Positions 1 through 7,128 of a stretch of DNA of 56,742 nucleotides are shown here, in pieces. The position numbers and the translations under genes are program-made. Position 1 is the first letter of the stretch; each line of letters begins with the position of its first letter. Below the pieces are notes generated by a model. The model was not told the DNA's origin, did no database searches, and saw nothing but the letters and a program-made list of their open reading frames with translations. Origin of the DNA: Erysipelatoclostridium sp. AM42-17 (GTDB lineage: Bacteria > Bacillota_I > Bacilli_A > Erysipelotrichales > Coprobacillaceae); the NCBI RefSeq assembly GCF_003480255.1, contig NZ_QUIN01000010.1:1-56742 (forward strand), in the 5' to 3' direction.

Positions 1-36
1 TAAAAAACCTATATCTTTATGTAAAGGTATAGGTTT
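1..36 (-). terminator. Intrinsic terminator of the DtxR-family gene
   Basis: A 14-bp stem (5-18 with 23-36, one G-U pair) closes on a 4-nt loop. Read on the minus strand it is followed by a run of six T. It lies downstream of the minus-strand repressor gene and is its most convincing transcription end. Confidence 0.75.
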
Positions 37-49
37 GTCAACAATCTGA

Positions 50-72
50 AAGAGGTACATGATGTACCTCTT
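50..72 (-). other. Perfect 10-bp hairpin, accessory terminator or RNA-end structure
   Basis: Positions 50-59 and 63-72 are exact inverted repeats around a 3-nt loop. The T tract after it on the minus strand is poor, so it probably assists the stronger terminator at 1-36 or protects the 3' end. No coding function is seen. Confidence 0.5.
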
Positions 73-105
73 AATCATCAAGTATGAGCTTAATGATAAA
101 TCTTT

Positions 106-468
106 TTATTTACTCATTGTATCTTTAATTCGTTGCATTGTCTCATCACTAATAACATGCTCAATGCGACATGCATCGTTAACAGCAGTTTCGTGACTTA
201 CACCTAAACTTTCAAAGAAAGCAGATAGAGTGTCATGACGATCATAAATACGAGATGCAACTTCAAGTCCTTTTTGAGTTAAGACAATGTATCCTTTACT
301 ATCGACATCAATATATTCATCTTTTTTTAAGATGCTCATGGCTCTTGAGACACTTGGCTTAGAATAGTTAAGTTCTCTTGCTATATCTATTGAACGAACA
401 TCTTTATTTCTATTTGCTAGAACGTAAATTGTTTCTAGATACATTTCTCCAGATTCTTGTAAATGCAT
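106..468 (-). CDS. DtxR/MntR-family metal-dependent transcriptional repressor
   Basis: A 120-residue metalloregulator. The N-terminal winged helix-turn-helix spans about residues 5-65, with the recognition helix around 36-46 (SKPSVSRAMSIL). The C-terminal dimerisation and metal-binding part keeps H78 and the DACRIEHVIS motif (C100, E103, H104) typical of DtxR/IdeR ligands. It lacks the SH3-like third domain, as short MntR-type members do. I chose the ATG at 466-468 because GAGGTGAT sits just upstream; a longer reading to 528 has no such site. It lies divergent from the feo operon, which suggests it represses ferrous iron uptake when metal is plentiful. Whether it senses Fe(II) or Mn(II) cannot be decided from the sequence. 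Confidence 0.9.
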   Translation of the reverse strand: MHLQESGEMYLETIYVLANRNKDVRSIDIARELNYSKPSVSRAMSILKKDEYIDVDSKGYIVLTQKGLEVASRIYDRHDTLSAFFESLGVSHETAVNDACRIEHVISDETMQRIKDTMSK

Positions 469-487
469 GTTATCACCTCTTTTTATT

Positions 488-517
488 ATTGTATCATAAA
501 TAATTAATAAAAGACAA
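488..517 (-). promoter_or_regulatory. Promoter of the DtxR-family gene
   Basis: On the minus strand, TTGTCT (517-512) and TACAAT (493-488) are separated by 18 nt and lie about 20 nt upstream of the repressor start. No RGTTAG-N6-CTAACY dyad overlaps it, so obvious autoregulation through that box is not seen. Confidence 0.5.
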
Positions 518-573
518 CGGAGATACATTTTTATTGTATAGATAAGTTGAAAAGGTTTTCATTTTGTGTTTGT

Positions 574-589
574 GTTTCATGTATGAAAC
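574..589. repeat. Inverted repeat GTTTCAT-N2-ATGAAAC
   Basis: A perfect 7-bp dyad with a 2-nt centre lies between the divergent repressor and feo genes. It has no T tract, so it looks more like a protein-binding site than a terminator. The binding protein is unknown. Confidence 0.35.
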
Positions 590-591
590 AA

Positions 592-609
592 AGTTAGTTA
601 ATGTTAACT
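592..609 (+). promoter_or_regulatory. Metal-box candidate 1 upstream of the feo promoter
   Basis: AGTTAG-TTAATG-TTAACT, an 18-nt imperfect dyad of the type RGTTAG-N6-CTAACY. It ends 7 nt before the -35 element of the feo promoter. The same pattern recurs at six other sites in the window, always next to iron- or redox-linked genes or the exporter. Confidence 0.55.
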
Positions 610-616
610 TTTTTTA

Positions 617-645
617 TTGACAAAATATATCAAGAGGCATATATT
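617..645 (+). promoter_or_regulatory. Promoter of the feo operon
   Basis: TTGACA (617-622), 17 nt, then TATATT (640-645). The predicted transcript begins near 652, inside the first downstream metal box, which is a classic repressor arrangement. About 90 nt of leader precede feoA. Confidence 0.75.
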
Positions 646-653
646 ATAGGTGA

Positions 654-671
654 AGTTAGGAAGGACTAACT
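654..671 (+). promoter_or_regulatory. Metal-box candidate 2 at the feo transcription start
   Basis: AGTTAG-GAAGGA-CTAACT is a perfect 6+6 dyad with a 6-nt centre. It overlaps the predicted start of transcription, where bound repressor would block RNA polymerase. Confidence 0.7.
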
Positions 672-688
672 AATTTTTTTGGATATCA

Positions 689-706
689 AGTTAGCCTTTA
701 CTAATC
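689..706 (+). promoter_or_regulatory. Metal-box candidate 3 in the feo leader
   Basis: AGTTAG-CCTTTA-CTAATC, a degraded version of the same dyad, 35 nt downstream of box 2. It may allow cooperative repressor binding. Confidence 0.45.
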
Positions 707-743
707 AAATTAGCATAGAGTAATCTTTGAGGAGGGAATAAAG

Positions 744-953
744 ATGCCTTTAACAATGTTAAACAATGGAGAAGTTGGAACAATTACGAGAATTGGCGGT
801 AATGAAGAAACAAGAAGATTTTTAAATAATCTTGGTTTCATTGTTGGTGAACAAGTAACGGTTTTATCTACAATTGGTGGAAATGTTATTGTTAATGTCA
901 AAGATTCTCGAATTGCGATTAATGAAGATATGGCAAAACATATCATGATTTAG
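744..953 (+). CDS. feoA: FeoA-type ferrous iron transport accessory protein (first copy)
   Basis: A 69-residue single SH3-like FeoA domain with the family pattern LxxLxxGExGxIxxIxG near the N-terminus and a LGF-x-GExVxVLS core. FeoA is a small cytosolic partner of the FeoB transporter, needed for normal Fe(II) uptake. GAGGAGGG stands 8 nt before the ATG. It is the first gene of a feoA-feoA-feoB operon and lies behind three dyad operators. Two consecutive FeoA proteins before FeoB are common in Firmicutes. Confidence 0.93.
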   Translation: MPLTMLNNGEVGTITRIGGNEETRRFLNNLGFIVGEQVTVLSTIGGNVIVNVKDSRIAINEDMAKHIMI

Positions 954-981
954 CAAAGAGTGATAGAAAGGGGAATGGTTT

Positions 982-1206
982 GTGAAACTTAACGAAGTGG
1001 AAGTTGGGAGTACAGTCATTGTTACTAAAATCGAAGGTGACGGCGCTTATAAAAGACGTATCATGGATATGGGAATCACAAAGGGAGTTGAACTTTATAT
1101 TAGAAAAGTAGCTCCATTAGGTGATCCAGTCGAACTTACTGTAAGAGGATATGAACTTACTGTAAGAAAAAATGATGCACAATGCGTTGAAGTGAAAGTA
1201 AAGTAA
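982..1206 (+). CDS. feoA: FeoA-type ferrous iron transport accessory protein (second copy)
   Basis: A 74-residue FeoA domain starting at GTG (982-984), with AAAGGGG upstream. The motifs GDGAYKRRIMDMGI and VxLRKVAPLGDPVEL are typical of FeoA, and the C-terminal GYELTVRKNDA matches the family's last strands. It differs clearly from the first copy, so the pair is an old duplication. It ends 18 nt before feoB and is probably translated from the same mRNA. Its likely role is to bind the cytosolic side of FeoB. Confidence 0.94.
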   Translation: MKLNEVEVGSTVIVTKIEGDGAYKRRIMDMGITKGVELYIRKVAPLGDPVELTVRGYELTVRKNDAQCVEVKVK

Positions 1207-1224
1207 TGAGGAGAGGATAGAACG

Positions 1225-3399
1225 ATGAATATTAAATTCGCGCTAGCAGGTAATCCTAACTGCGGGAAAACAACAATGTTTAACGCTTTAACTGGTGCTA
1301 ATCAATATGTTGGTAACTGGCCAGGGGTTACTGTAGAAAAGAAGGAAGGTAAAATTAAAGGGAATAAGGAAGATAACATTACTGTTGTTGACTTACCAGG
1401 TATTTATTCTCTTTCACCTTATACATTAGAAGAAGTTGTCAGTCGTGATTTTCTATTAAATGAAGATCCTGATGTTATCTTAGATATTGTTGATGCAACA
1501 AATATTGAAAGAAACTTATATTTAACTACACAATTAATTGAAACAGGAGTTCCTGTTGTTATTGCATTAAATATGGCTGATTTAATTGCTAAAAGAGGAT
1601 TAAAGATTGATATTAAACGTTTATCTATGGTTCTTGGATGTCCAATTATTGAAACATCAGCATTAAAAGGTAAAGGTTTAAAAGAATTAATTAATGAAGC
1701 AGTTAAGGTTGCTAAAAAATCTGAACATGCTTTACCAGGTGCTGTTTTTGATGAAAAAATTGAAGCAGCTATTAATGAAGTAACACCTTTATTATCAAAT
1801 AGAATTGCTGCTAATAAAAAAAGATGGTATGCAGTTAAAGTATTAGAAAATGACGAAAAAGTAATGAATCAAATTACTTTAGATAGTCAAGCTAATGAAA
1901 AAGTAGCAGCATTAAGAACATCATTAGAAAAAGAATTTGATGATGATATGGAAAGTGTTGTTACTGATGGACGTTATACTTACATTCAAAAGCTTATTTC
2001 AACAACAGTTGAAAAACCAAAAGAAAAATTAACTTTATCAGATAAAATTGATAAAATTGTTACAAATAGATTTTTAGGAATTCCTATTTTCTTAGTTATT
2101 ATGTACGTTGTTTATCATATTTCAGTAACAACAGTTGGTACATTTGTTACTGATTGGACAAATGATGTCTTTGTTGTAGCTATTCAAGATGCAGTTGCTG
2201 GATTCTTATCATCTATTGGAGCAAGTGGTTTATTATCTGCTGTTATCGTAGATGGTATTATTGGTGGTGTTGGTGCTGTTATTGGATTTGCACCACAAAT
2301 GGCAATCTTATTCTTATTCTTATCAATCTTAGAAGATTGTGGATATATGGTACGTATTGCATTCGTTATGGATAGAGTATTTAGATATTTTGGATTATCT
2401 GGAAAAAGCTTTATTCCATTATTAATTGGTTCTGGTTGTGGGGTTCCTGCTATTATGGCATCAAAAACAATCGAACAAGATAACGATCGTCGTTTAACTA
2501 TTATGACAGCTACATTTATTCCTTGTGGAGCTAAATTACCTGTTATTGCTTTATTAGGTGGAGTTATGGCTGGTAAAGTTGCTGGATGGAAAGCTGGAGG
2601 ATTTATTGCTCCTGCTATGTACTTCATGGGAATTGTTGCTGTATTAGTTGCTGCAATTATCTTAAAGAAAACAAAACCATTCTCAGGTAAACCTGCACCA
2701 TTCGTTATGGAATTACCTCAATATCATATTCCTAGTGTTAAAACAGTATTATTACATGTATGGGAAAGATTAAAAGCATTCTTAATTAAAGCAGGTACAA
2801 TTTTAGTTGTTGCTTGTATCGTTATTTGGTTCTTATCAACATTTGGATTTGAAAGTGGATCATTTGGTATTGTTAAAGATGCTGGAAACAGTTTAATCGC
2901 TGTTATTGGTGGATTTATTGCTCCAATCTTCGCTCCTCTTGGATTTGATAACTGGCAAGCAGTAGCTTCATCATTAACTGGATTCTCAGCAAAAGAAGCT
3001 ATCGTTTCTACAATGGGTGTTTTAGCAAATGTTGCTGGAGATACTGAAGATGCAATTAATGTTGCTGGTGGTGTTGCTAAATGGTTCCCAACAGCTATGG
3101 CTGCATTATCATTCTTAATCTTCAACTTATTAGATTCACCATGTTTAGCAGCTATTTCAACAATGGCTAACGAATTAAATGATAGAAAATGGTTCTGGTT
3201 TGCTATCTTATTCCAAAATATATTTGCTTATGCTGTTTCATTAATGGTATATCAAATTGGATCATTAGTATTATACGGAACATTTGGATTCTGGACAGTT
3301 GTTGCCTTCGTTGTTCTTGCATTCATGTTGTATATGTTATTTAGACCTGATCCATATAAAGATCAAAAGGTTTACTCAAAGAGATCAGTAGAAGCATAA
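1225..3399 (+). CDS. feoB: Ferrous iron transporter FeoB
   Basis: A 724-residue Fe(II) permease with an N-terminal G domain. The G1 loop GNPNCGKT (about 9-16), the DLPG switch and NMAD (about 119-122) define the GTPase. A helical guanine-dissociation region follows. From about residue 285 the protein is membrane-embedded, with two Gate-type regions. The first carries GSGCGVPAIMASKT and FIPCGAKLPV, the conserved cysteine motifs of the FeoB pore. The length is normal. GAGGAGAGGA precedes the ATG. Two small membrane genes follow closely, ending in a terminator, so the unit is feoA-feoA-feoB-small-small. Expression should rise when iron is scarce, through the upstream dyads. Confidence 0.98.
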   Translation: MNIKFALAGNPNCGKTTMFNALTGANQYVGNWPGVTVEKKEGKIKGNKEDNITVVDLPGIYSLSPYTLEEVVSRDFLLNEDPDVILDIVDATNIERNLYLTTQLIETGVPVVIALNMADLIAKRGLKIDIKRLSMVLGCPIIETSALKGKGLKELINEAVKVAKKSEHALPGAVFDEKIEAAINEVTPLLSNRIAANKKRWYAVKVLENDEKVMNQITLDSQANEKVAALRTSLEKEFDDDMESVVTDGRYTYIQKLISTTVEKPKEKLTLSDKIDKIVTNRFLGIPIFLVIMYVVYHISVTTVGTFVTDWTNDVFVVAIQDAVAGFLSSIGASGLLSAVIVDGIIGGVGAVIGFAPQMAILFLFLSILEDCGYMVRIAFVMDRVFRYFGLSGKSFIPLLIGSGCGVPAIMASKTIEQDNDRRLTIMTATFIPCGAKLPVIALLGGVMAGKVAGWKAGGFIAPAMYFMGIVAVLVAAIILKKTKPFSGKPAPFVMELPQYHIPSVKTVLLHVWERLKAFLIKAGTILVVACIVIWFLSTFGFESGSFGIVKDAGNSLIAVIGGFIAPIFAPLGFDNWQAVASSLTGFSAKEAIVSTMGVLANVAGDTEDAINVAGGVAKWFPTAMAALSFLIFNLLDSPCLAAISTMANELNDRKWFWFAILFQNIFAYAVSLMVYQIGSLVLYGTFGFWTVVAFVVLAFMLYMLFRPDPYKDQKVYSKRSVEA

Positions 3400-3446
3400 T
3401 TCAATCCGGATATTAACCCGGATTTTTAACTAAAGGAGGAGAGTTT

Positions 3447-3626
3447 ATGGTTAATGTCATTATTATATTATTAATCGGTGCCTATTGTGGATGGGTGATT
3501 TATACTCATTTCTTTAAAAAGAAAGATAGTCATAGTTGTAATGGAATATGTGCAGGATGTAGTCAATGTTCATCTCCTTTAGAAGATTATTATCGTGATC
3601 AAAAGAAGGAGAAACATCATGGGTGA
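3447..3626 (+). CDS. FeoB-associated Cys-rich membrane protein
   Basis: A 59-residue protein with one N-terminal membrane helix (about 3-22), then a basic stretch and a cysteine cluster C31-x3-C35-x2-C38-x2-C41. This is the layout of the FeoB-associated Cys-rich family (PF12669 type), found next to feoB in many Firmicutes. Its exact function is unknown; iron handling at the membrane is the usual guess. AAAGGAGGAGAG gives a strong ribosome site. It begins 47 nt after feoB and its last bases overlap the next start. Confidence 0.85.
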   Translation: MVNVIIILLIGAYCGWVIYTHFFKKKDSHSCNGICAGCSQCSSPLEDYYRDQKKEKHHG

Positions 3627-3738
3627 TTCGAGTGGATCAATGTTTTATATGTTTTTAGGTGTTATTGTTATTTATGTTATAGGTGTGATTATTTATAGTA
3701 TTATTGAAAAAATAAGAAAAAAGAATAAATACAAATAA
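3619..3738 (+). CDS. 39-residue single-pass membrane protein at the end of the feo operon
   Basis: A small ORF starting inside the end of the preceding gene (8-nt overlap), with AAGGAG upstream. It encodes one hydrophobic helix (about 9-28) followed by a strongly basic tail (KIRKKNKYK), so the C-terminus should be cytoplasmic. No family is recognised. The overlap and the terminator just after it argue that it is a genuine last gene of the feo transcript. It could be a small regulator or stabiliser of FeoB; that is inference from position only. Confidence 0.6.
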   Translation: MGDSSGSMFYMFLGVIVIYVIGVIIYSIIEKIRKKNKYK

Positions 3739-3772
3739 CAAAAATAGAATCTGTTGTAACACTTATGTTGAT

Positions 3773-3799
3773 AACCAATTCTATTTAGAATTGGTTTTT
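3773..3799 (+). terminator. Terminator of the feo operon
   Basis: A perfect 10-bp stem (3773-3782 with 3787-3796), a 4-nt loop ATTT and a short T run. It is 35 nt after the last small gene. Confidence 0.85.
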
Positions 3800-3895
3800 A
3801 TCATTATTGGTTATTAAACCACTAGGAATTATTAAAAAAGTGGTATGATAATAAAAAATAGTCATGATTTTGACAAGATAAAAGGAGTGTATATT

Positions 3896-4123
3896 ATGAA
3901 AGATTTATTAAAAAACAAAACATTATTATCATTTGTAGGAGGAGTTGTGGCTACAGTAGCAGGAACTCGCTTTGTTAAAAGTGATTGTGCTAGAAAAATG
4001 GCAGTTAAATCAATTGCTTCTGGTATGCAAGTAAAAGATAACGCTATGGCTACATATGATACAATCGTAGAAGATGCTAAAGATATCTACGAAGAAGCTA
4101 AAAATAAAAGAGCTGGTGAATAA
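3896..4123 (+). CDS. DUF6110 family protein
   Basis: A 75-residue protein with a glycine/alanine-rich hydrophobic segment (about 9-27) and an amphipathic C-terminal helix rich in charged residues, ending EEAKNKRAGE. This matches DUF6110, a family often encoded directly before HMA-type metal ATPases. Here the next gene begins 3 nt later. The ATG at 3896 is chosen for its AAAGGAG site; an in-frame ATG at 3845 lacks one. The function is unknown. Coupling to the ATPase suggests a small membrane-associated accessory or assembly factor. Confidence 0.7.
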   Translation: MKDLLKNKTLLSFVGGVVATVAGTRFVKSDCARKMAVKSIASGMQVKDNAMATYDTIVEDAKDIYEEAKNKRAGE

Positions 4124-4126
4124 TCT

Positions 4127-6250
4127 ATGCTAAAGTATCAGGTTGTTCATGATATTCCAGGGAGAATGAGAATTCGCTATGGAAGATACTTATTTTCACA
4201 AGATAAAGCTTTAGCTTTACGTTTTGCTTTATCTAAATGGGATGGAGTTAATAAAGTTGAAGTCAATGAACGAACTGGAAGTATATTATTTATTTATGAT
4301 GTTAATCAAAAAGCAGCATTATTAGAAAATATTAAACAATTAGATATTAGAAGTTTTGATATTGAGCCTTATAAAAAAACAATATCTGATTATCATTATT
4401 TAGTTGTTCAAAGAAATGTGAATGATCAATACATTCAACAATTTGCTAAAATGCTAGCAACAAGATATGCATCTAAATTATTTTTACCTTTTCCAATTAG
4501 AAATGCTTTAACTTTATACCAAGCTATCCAATATCTTAAAGAAGGATTGAATTCTTTAAGACATAAAAGAGTAGATGTTCCTGTTTTAGATGCAACCAGT
4601 ATTACAGTTTCATTGCTATCTAAACAATGGAATACAGCAAGAAACATTATGTTCTTGTTATCTATCTCTCAATTGTTGGAAGACTACACAAAAAAGAAAA
4701 CAACATTACAATTAAAAGAAACTTTAGCTGTTAATGTTGATAAAGTTTGGGTCTTACAAGACGATGTAGAAAAACAAATTCCTACGGCTTCTTTACAAAA
4801 AGGAGATACTGTCATCGTCCAAATGGGTTCTATGGTTCCGGTAGATGGTGAAGTTGTTTTAGGTGAAGGAATGATCAATGAAGCAAGCTTTACAGGAGAA
4901 CCATTAAGTAAAATGGTAAAGACTGGAAGTAGTGTTTTTGCTGGAACAGTGGTAGAAGAAGGAAAAATTTACGTTAAAGTTAGAAATTTACAATTTGAAA
5001 GTCGTATTAATAAAATTGTTGATTTAATTGATACGAATGAGTCATTAAAAGCAAGTATCCAATCTGATGCAGAGCATTTAGCTGATGCAATTGTGCCTTA
5101 TAGCTTTATTGGGTTCTTTGGTTTATTGTTACTCACAAGAAATTTATCTCGTGCTACATCTATTTTATTGGTAGATTATTCCTGTGCGATTAAGCTATCT
5201 ACTTCAATATCAGTGATCAGTGCCATGCAGGAAGCAAGCCGTCATTCTATTATGGTCAAAGGTGGAAAATACATGGAAATGATGGCACAAGCCGATACGA
5301 TTGTTTTTGATAAAACAGGAACACTTACAAATGCTGAACCATTTGTTAAAAAAGTAACCCCTCTACAAAATTATAGTCGAGAAGAAATTTTAAAAATTGC
5401 AGCCTGTTTAGAAGAACATTTTCCTCATAGTGTAGCTAATGCTATTGTTAAACAAGCTGAAAGAGAAAATCTTCATCATGAAGAAGAACATGCTAAGGTA
5501 GAATATATTATTGCCCATGGTATTGCAACAATCTATCATGAACAAAGAGCAGTTATTGGTAGTGATCATTTTATTTTTGAAGATGAAGATATTGAAAAGA
5601 CGCAAGAAATTGAACAATTGATTGATCAACTTCAAAGTGAGGGAGCAAGTTCTCTTATCTATCTTGCTATTGGTGGACAATTAGCGGGTATTATTAGTAT
5701 TTATGATCCACTTAAAAAAGAAGCAAAACAAACAATACAAGACCTTAGAAAAAGTGGTTTTAGTCATATTGTGATGTTAACTGGTGATTGTGAAAACGCA
5801 GCCCGATTTATTGCTGATGAGCTAGATATAGATGAATATTTATCAGGAGTGCTTCCTGAAGATAAAGCTCAATTTGTTAAGAAACTAAAAGAAGAAGGGA
5901 GAACGGTAGTTATGGTCGGTGATGGTGTGAATGATACACCAGCATTATCATCAGCCGATGTTTCTATTTCGTTACAAGATAGTTCGGATATTGCAAGAGA
6001 ACTTGCTGATGTGACGCTTACATCTTCTGATCTTGAACAAATTGTTGTCTTTAAACAAATATCAAAATTATTGATGAATCGTATTCATCGAAACTATACA
6101 AAAATAGTAGCGTTAAATAGTAGTTTGATTGTATTAGGGGCAATAGGTTTATTACCGGTGAGTACAACATCCTTTATTCATAATGCTTCGACATTTGTAT
6201 TTTCGATTGGTTCATCTACATCTTTACTAAAAGATGAAGTATTGTCATGA
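4127..6250 (+). CDS. Heavy-metal P-type ATPase, manganese/CtpC-like
   Basis: A 707-residue P1B-type ATPase. The N-terminal 75 residues resemble a degenerate HMA-like domain (GRMRIRYGR) without a CxxC. TGEP lies near 254, the phosphorylation motif DKTGTLT near 394 and GDGVNDTPALS near 598. The transmembrane metal motif is DYSCAIKLST (about 351-358) instead of CPC. That SCA form is found in CtpC-type Mn/Zn ATPases, so manganese export or metallation of secreted proteins is more likely than copper or zinc efflux. It follows DUF6110 after 3 nt and ends in a terminator. The substrate assignment is inference from the motif. Confidence 0.85.
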   Translation: MLKYQVVHDIPGRMRIRYGRYLFSQDKALALRFALSKWDGVNKVEVNERTGSILFIYDVNQKAALLENIKQLDIRSFDIEPYKKTISDYHYLVVQRNVNDQYIQQFAKMLATRYASKLFLPFPIRNALTLYQAIQYLKEGLNSLRHKRVDVPVLDATSITVSLLSKQWNTARNIMFLLSISQLLEDYTKKKTTLQLKETLAVNVDKVWVLQDDVEKQIPTASLQKGDTVIVQMGSMVPVDGEVVLGEGMINEASFTGEPLSKMVKTGSSVFAGTVVEEGKIYVKVRNLQFESRINKIVDLIDTNESLKASIQSDAEHLADAIVPYSFIGFFGLLLLTRNLSRATSILLVDYSCAIKLSTSISVISAMQEASRHSIMVKGGKYMEMMAQADTIVFDKTGTLTNAEPFVKKVTPLQNYSREEILKIAACLEEHFPHSVANAIVKQAERENLHHEEEHAKVEYIIAHGIATIYHEQRAVIGSDHFIFEDEDIEKTQEIEQLIDQLQSEGASSLIYLAIGGQLAGIISIYDPLKKEAKQTIQDLRKSGFSHIVMLTGDCENAARFIADELDIDEYLSGVLPEDKAQFVKKLKEEGRTVVMVGDGVNDTPALSSADVSISLQDSSDIARELADVTLTSSDLEQIVVFKQISKLLMNRIHRNYTKIVALNSSLIVLGAIGLLPVSTTSFIHNASTFVFSIGSSTSLLKDEVLS

Positions 6251-6270
6251 TAGGCAATACTTCTTTTTTT
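6236..6270 (+). terminator. Terminator overlapping the ATPase stop codon
   Basis: A 9-bp stem (6236-6244 with 6255-6263) encloses the TGA stop in its loop and is followed by seven T. Confidence 0.9.
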
Positions 6271-6276
6271 GTAATA

Positions 6277-6305
6277 TTGACAAGAAATCATGTAGAGAGT
6301 AAAAT
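6277..6305 (+). promoter_or_regulatory. Promoter of the ABC exporter operon
   Basis: TTGACA (6277-6282), 17 nt, TAAAAT (6300-6305). A metal-box dyad begins 8 nt after the -10 element and therefore covers the transcription start. Confidence 0.75.
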
Positions 6306-6312
6306 AACATTA

Positions 6313-6330
6313 AGTTAGACGTCGCTAACC
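6313..6330 (+). promoter_or_regulatory. Metal-box candidate 4
   Basis: AGTTAG-ACGTCG-CTAACC, five of six half-site bases symmetric. It sits at the predicted transcription start of the ABC exporter, in the same position as box 2 at feoA. Confidence 0.65.
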
Positions 6331-6352
6331 TATAATATTCCCTATACTATTT

Positions 6353-6373
6353 AAATGCTTGAAAAAGCATTTT
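6353..6373 (+). other. Short leader hairpin
   Basis: A perfect 8-bp stem AAATGCTT/AAGCATTT around GAAA, followed by TTCTT. It could be a weak attenuator or a stability hairpin in the exporter leader. Confidence 0.35.
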
Positions 6374-6386
6374 CTTAAACACCTTC

Positions 6387-6404
6387 GGTTAGCGATTGAT
6401 AACT
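6387..6404 (+). promoter_or_regulatory. Metal-box candidate 5
   Basis: GGTTAG-CGATTG-ATAACT, an imperfect copy of the dyad in the leader, 18 nt before the exporter ATG. Paired boxes near the start and in the leader are also seen at feoA and at the NrdI-like gene. Confidence 0.5.
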
Positions 6405-6421
6405 ATTGAGGAGGGGTAAGT

Positions 6422-7120
6422 ATGTTTCTTAAGATACAAGACTTGAAAAAGAGTTTTGGACAAGGAGAAAATAGAACAGAAGTATTAAAAGGGATAGACT
6501 TTTCAATTGAAAAAGGTAACATTTGTGTATTATTAGGACCATCTGGTTCTGGAAAATCTACGTTACTTAATATTATTGGAGGAATAGATTCTCCTGATAG
6601 TGGTGTTGTCAGCATAGATGGTGATGCGATGAGTGATATGAAAGAAAAAGCATTAACATTATATAGAAGACAACATCTAGGATATGTATTTCAATCTTAT
6701 AATTTAATTCCTAATTTAAATGTTAAAGAAAATATAGAAGTAGGGGCTTATTTAAGTAAAAGTCCTTTGGATATTGATGATTTAATGAAAACTTTGGGAA
6801 TCTATGAACATCGTTATAAATTACCAAATCAATTATCTGGTGGGCAGCAACAAAGAACGGCAATTGGTAGAGCTATCGTTAAAAATCCTGATATTTTATT
6901 ATGTGATGAACCAACGGGAGCGTTAGATTATCATACATCTAAAGAAATTTTAAAATTAATAGAAGATGTTAATTCAAAATATGGTAATACGATCATTATT
7001 GTTACTCATAATGACGCTATTAAATTAATGGCTGATCAAGTCATTTTATTTAAGGATGGACATATATTAAAAGAATATAAAAATGAAACTAAAGTGCCTG
7101 CTGCATCATTAGAATGGTAG
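6422..7120 (+). CDS. ABC transporter ATP-binding protein (MacB/LolD type)
   Basis: A 232-residue nucleotide-binding subunit. Walker A GPSGSGKST is near 39-47, the signature LSGGQQQR near 138-145, Walker B ILLCDEPTGALD near 158-169 and the H-loop VTHND near 197. The strong similarity to LolD/MacB-type ATPases fits the FtsX-like permease encoded next. GAGGAGGGG precedes the ATG. Two dyad boxes in the promoter and leader suggest metal-dependent control, unusual for this transporter class. The substrate is unknown; export or a mechanotransmission role is more likely than import. Confidence 0.93.
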   Translation: MFLKIQDLKKSFGQGENRTEVLKGIDFSIEKGNICVLLGPSGSGKSTLLNIIGGIDSPDSGVVSIDGDAMSDMKEKALTLYRRQHLGYVFQSYNLIPNLNVKENIEVGAYLSKSPLDIDDLMKTLGIYEHRYKLPNQLSGGQQQRTAIGRAIVKNPDILLCDEPTGALDYHTSKEILKLIEDVNSKYGNTIIIVTHNDAIKLMADQVILFKDGHILKEYKNETKVPAASLEW

Positions 7121-7128
7121 GTGAAATC

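Noticed and set aside
2184..3125. Long minus-strand frames inside feoB
   Set aside because: They lack ribosome sites and recognisable domains and mirror codon bias of the transporter on the other strand.
5408..5680. Minus-strand frame inside the Mn-type ATPase
   Set aside because: It is low complexity, rich in Phe, Asn and Met from antisense codons, and has no start signals.
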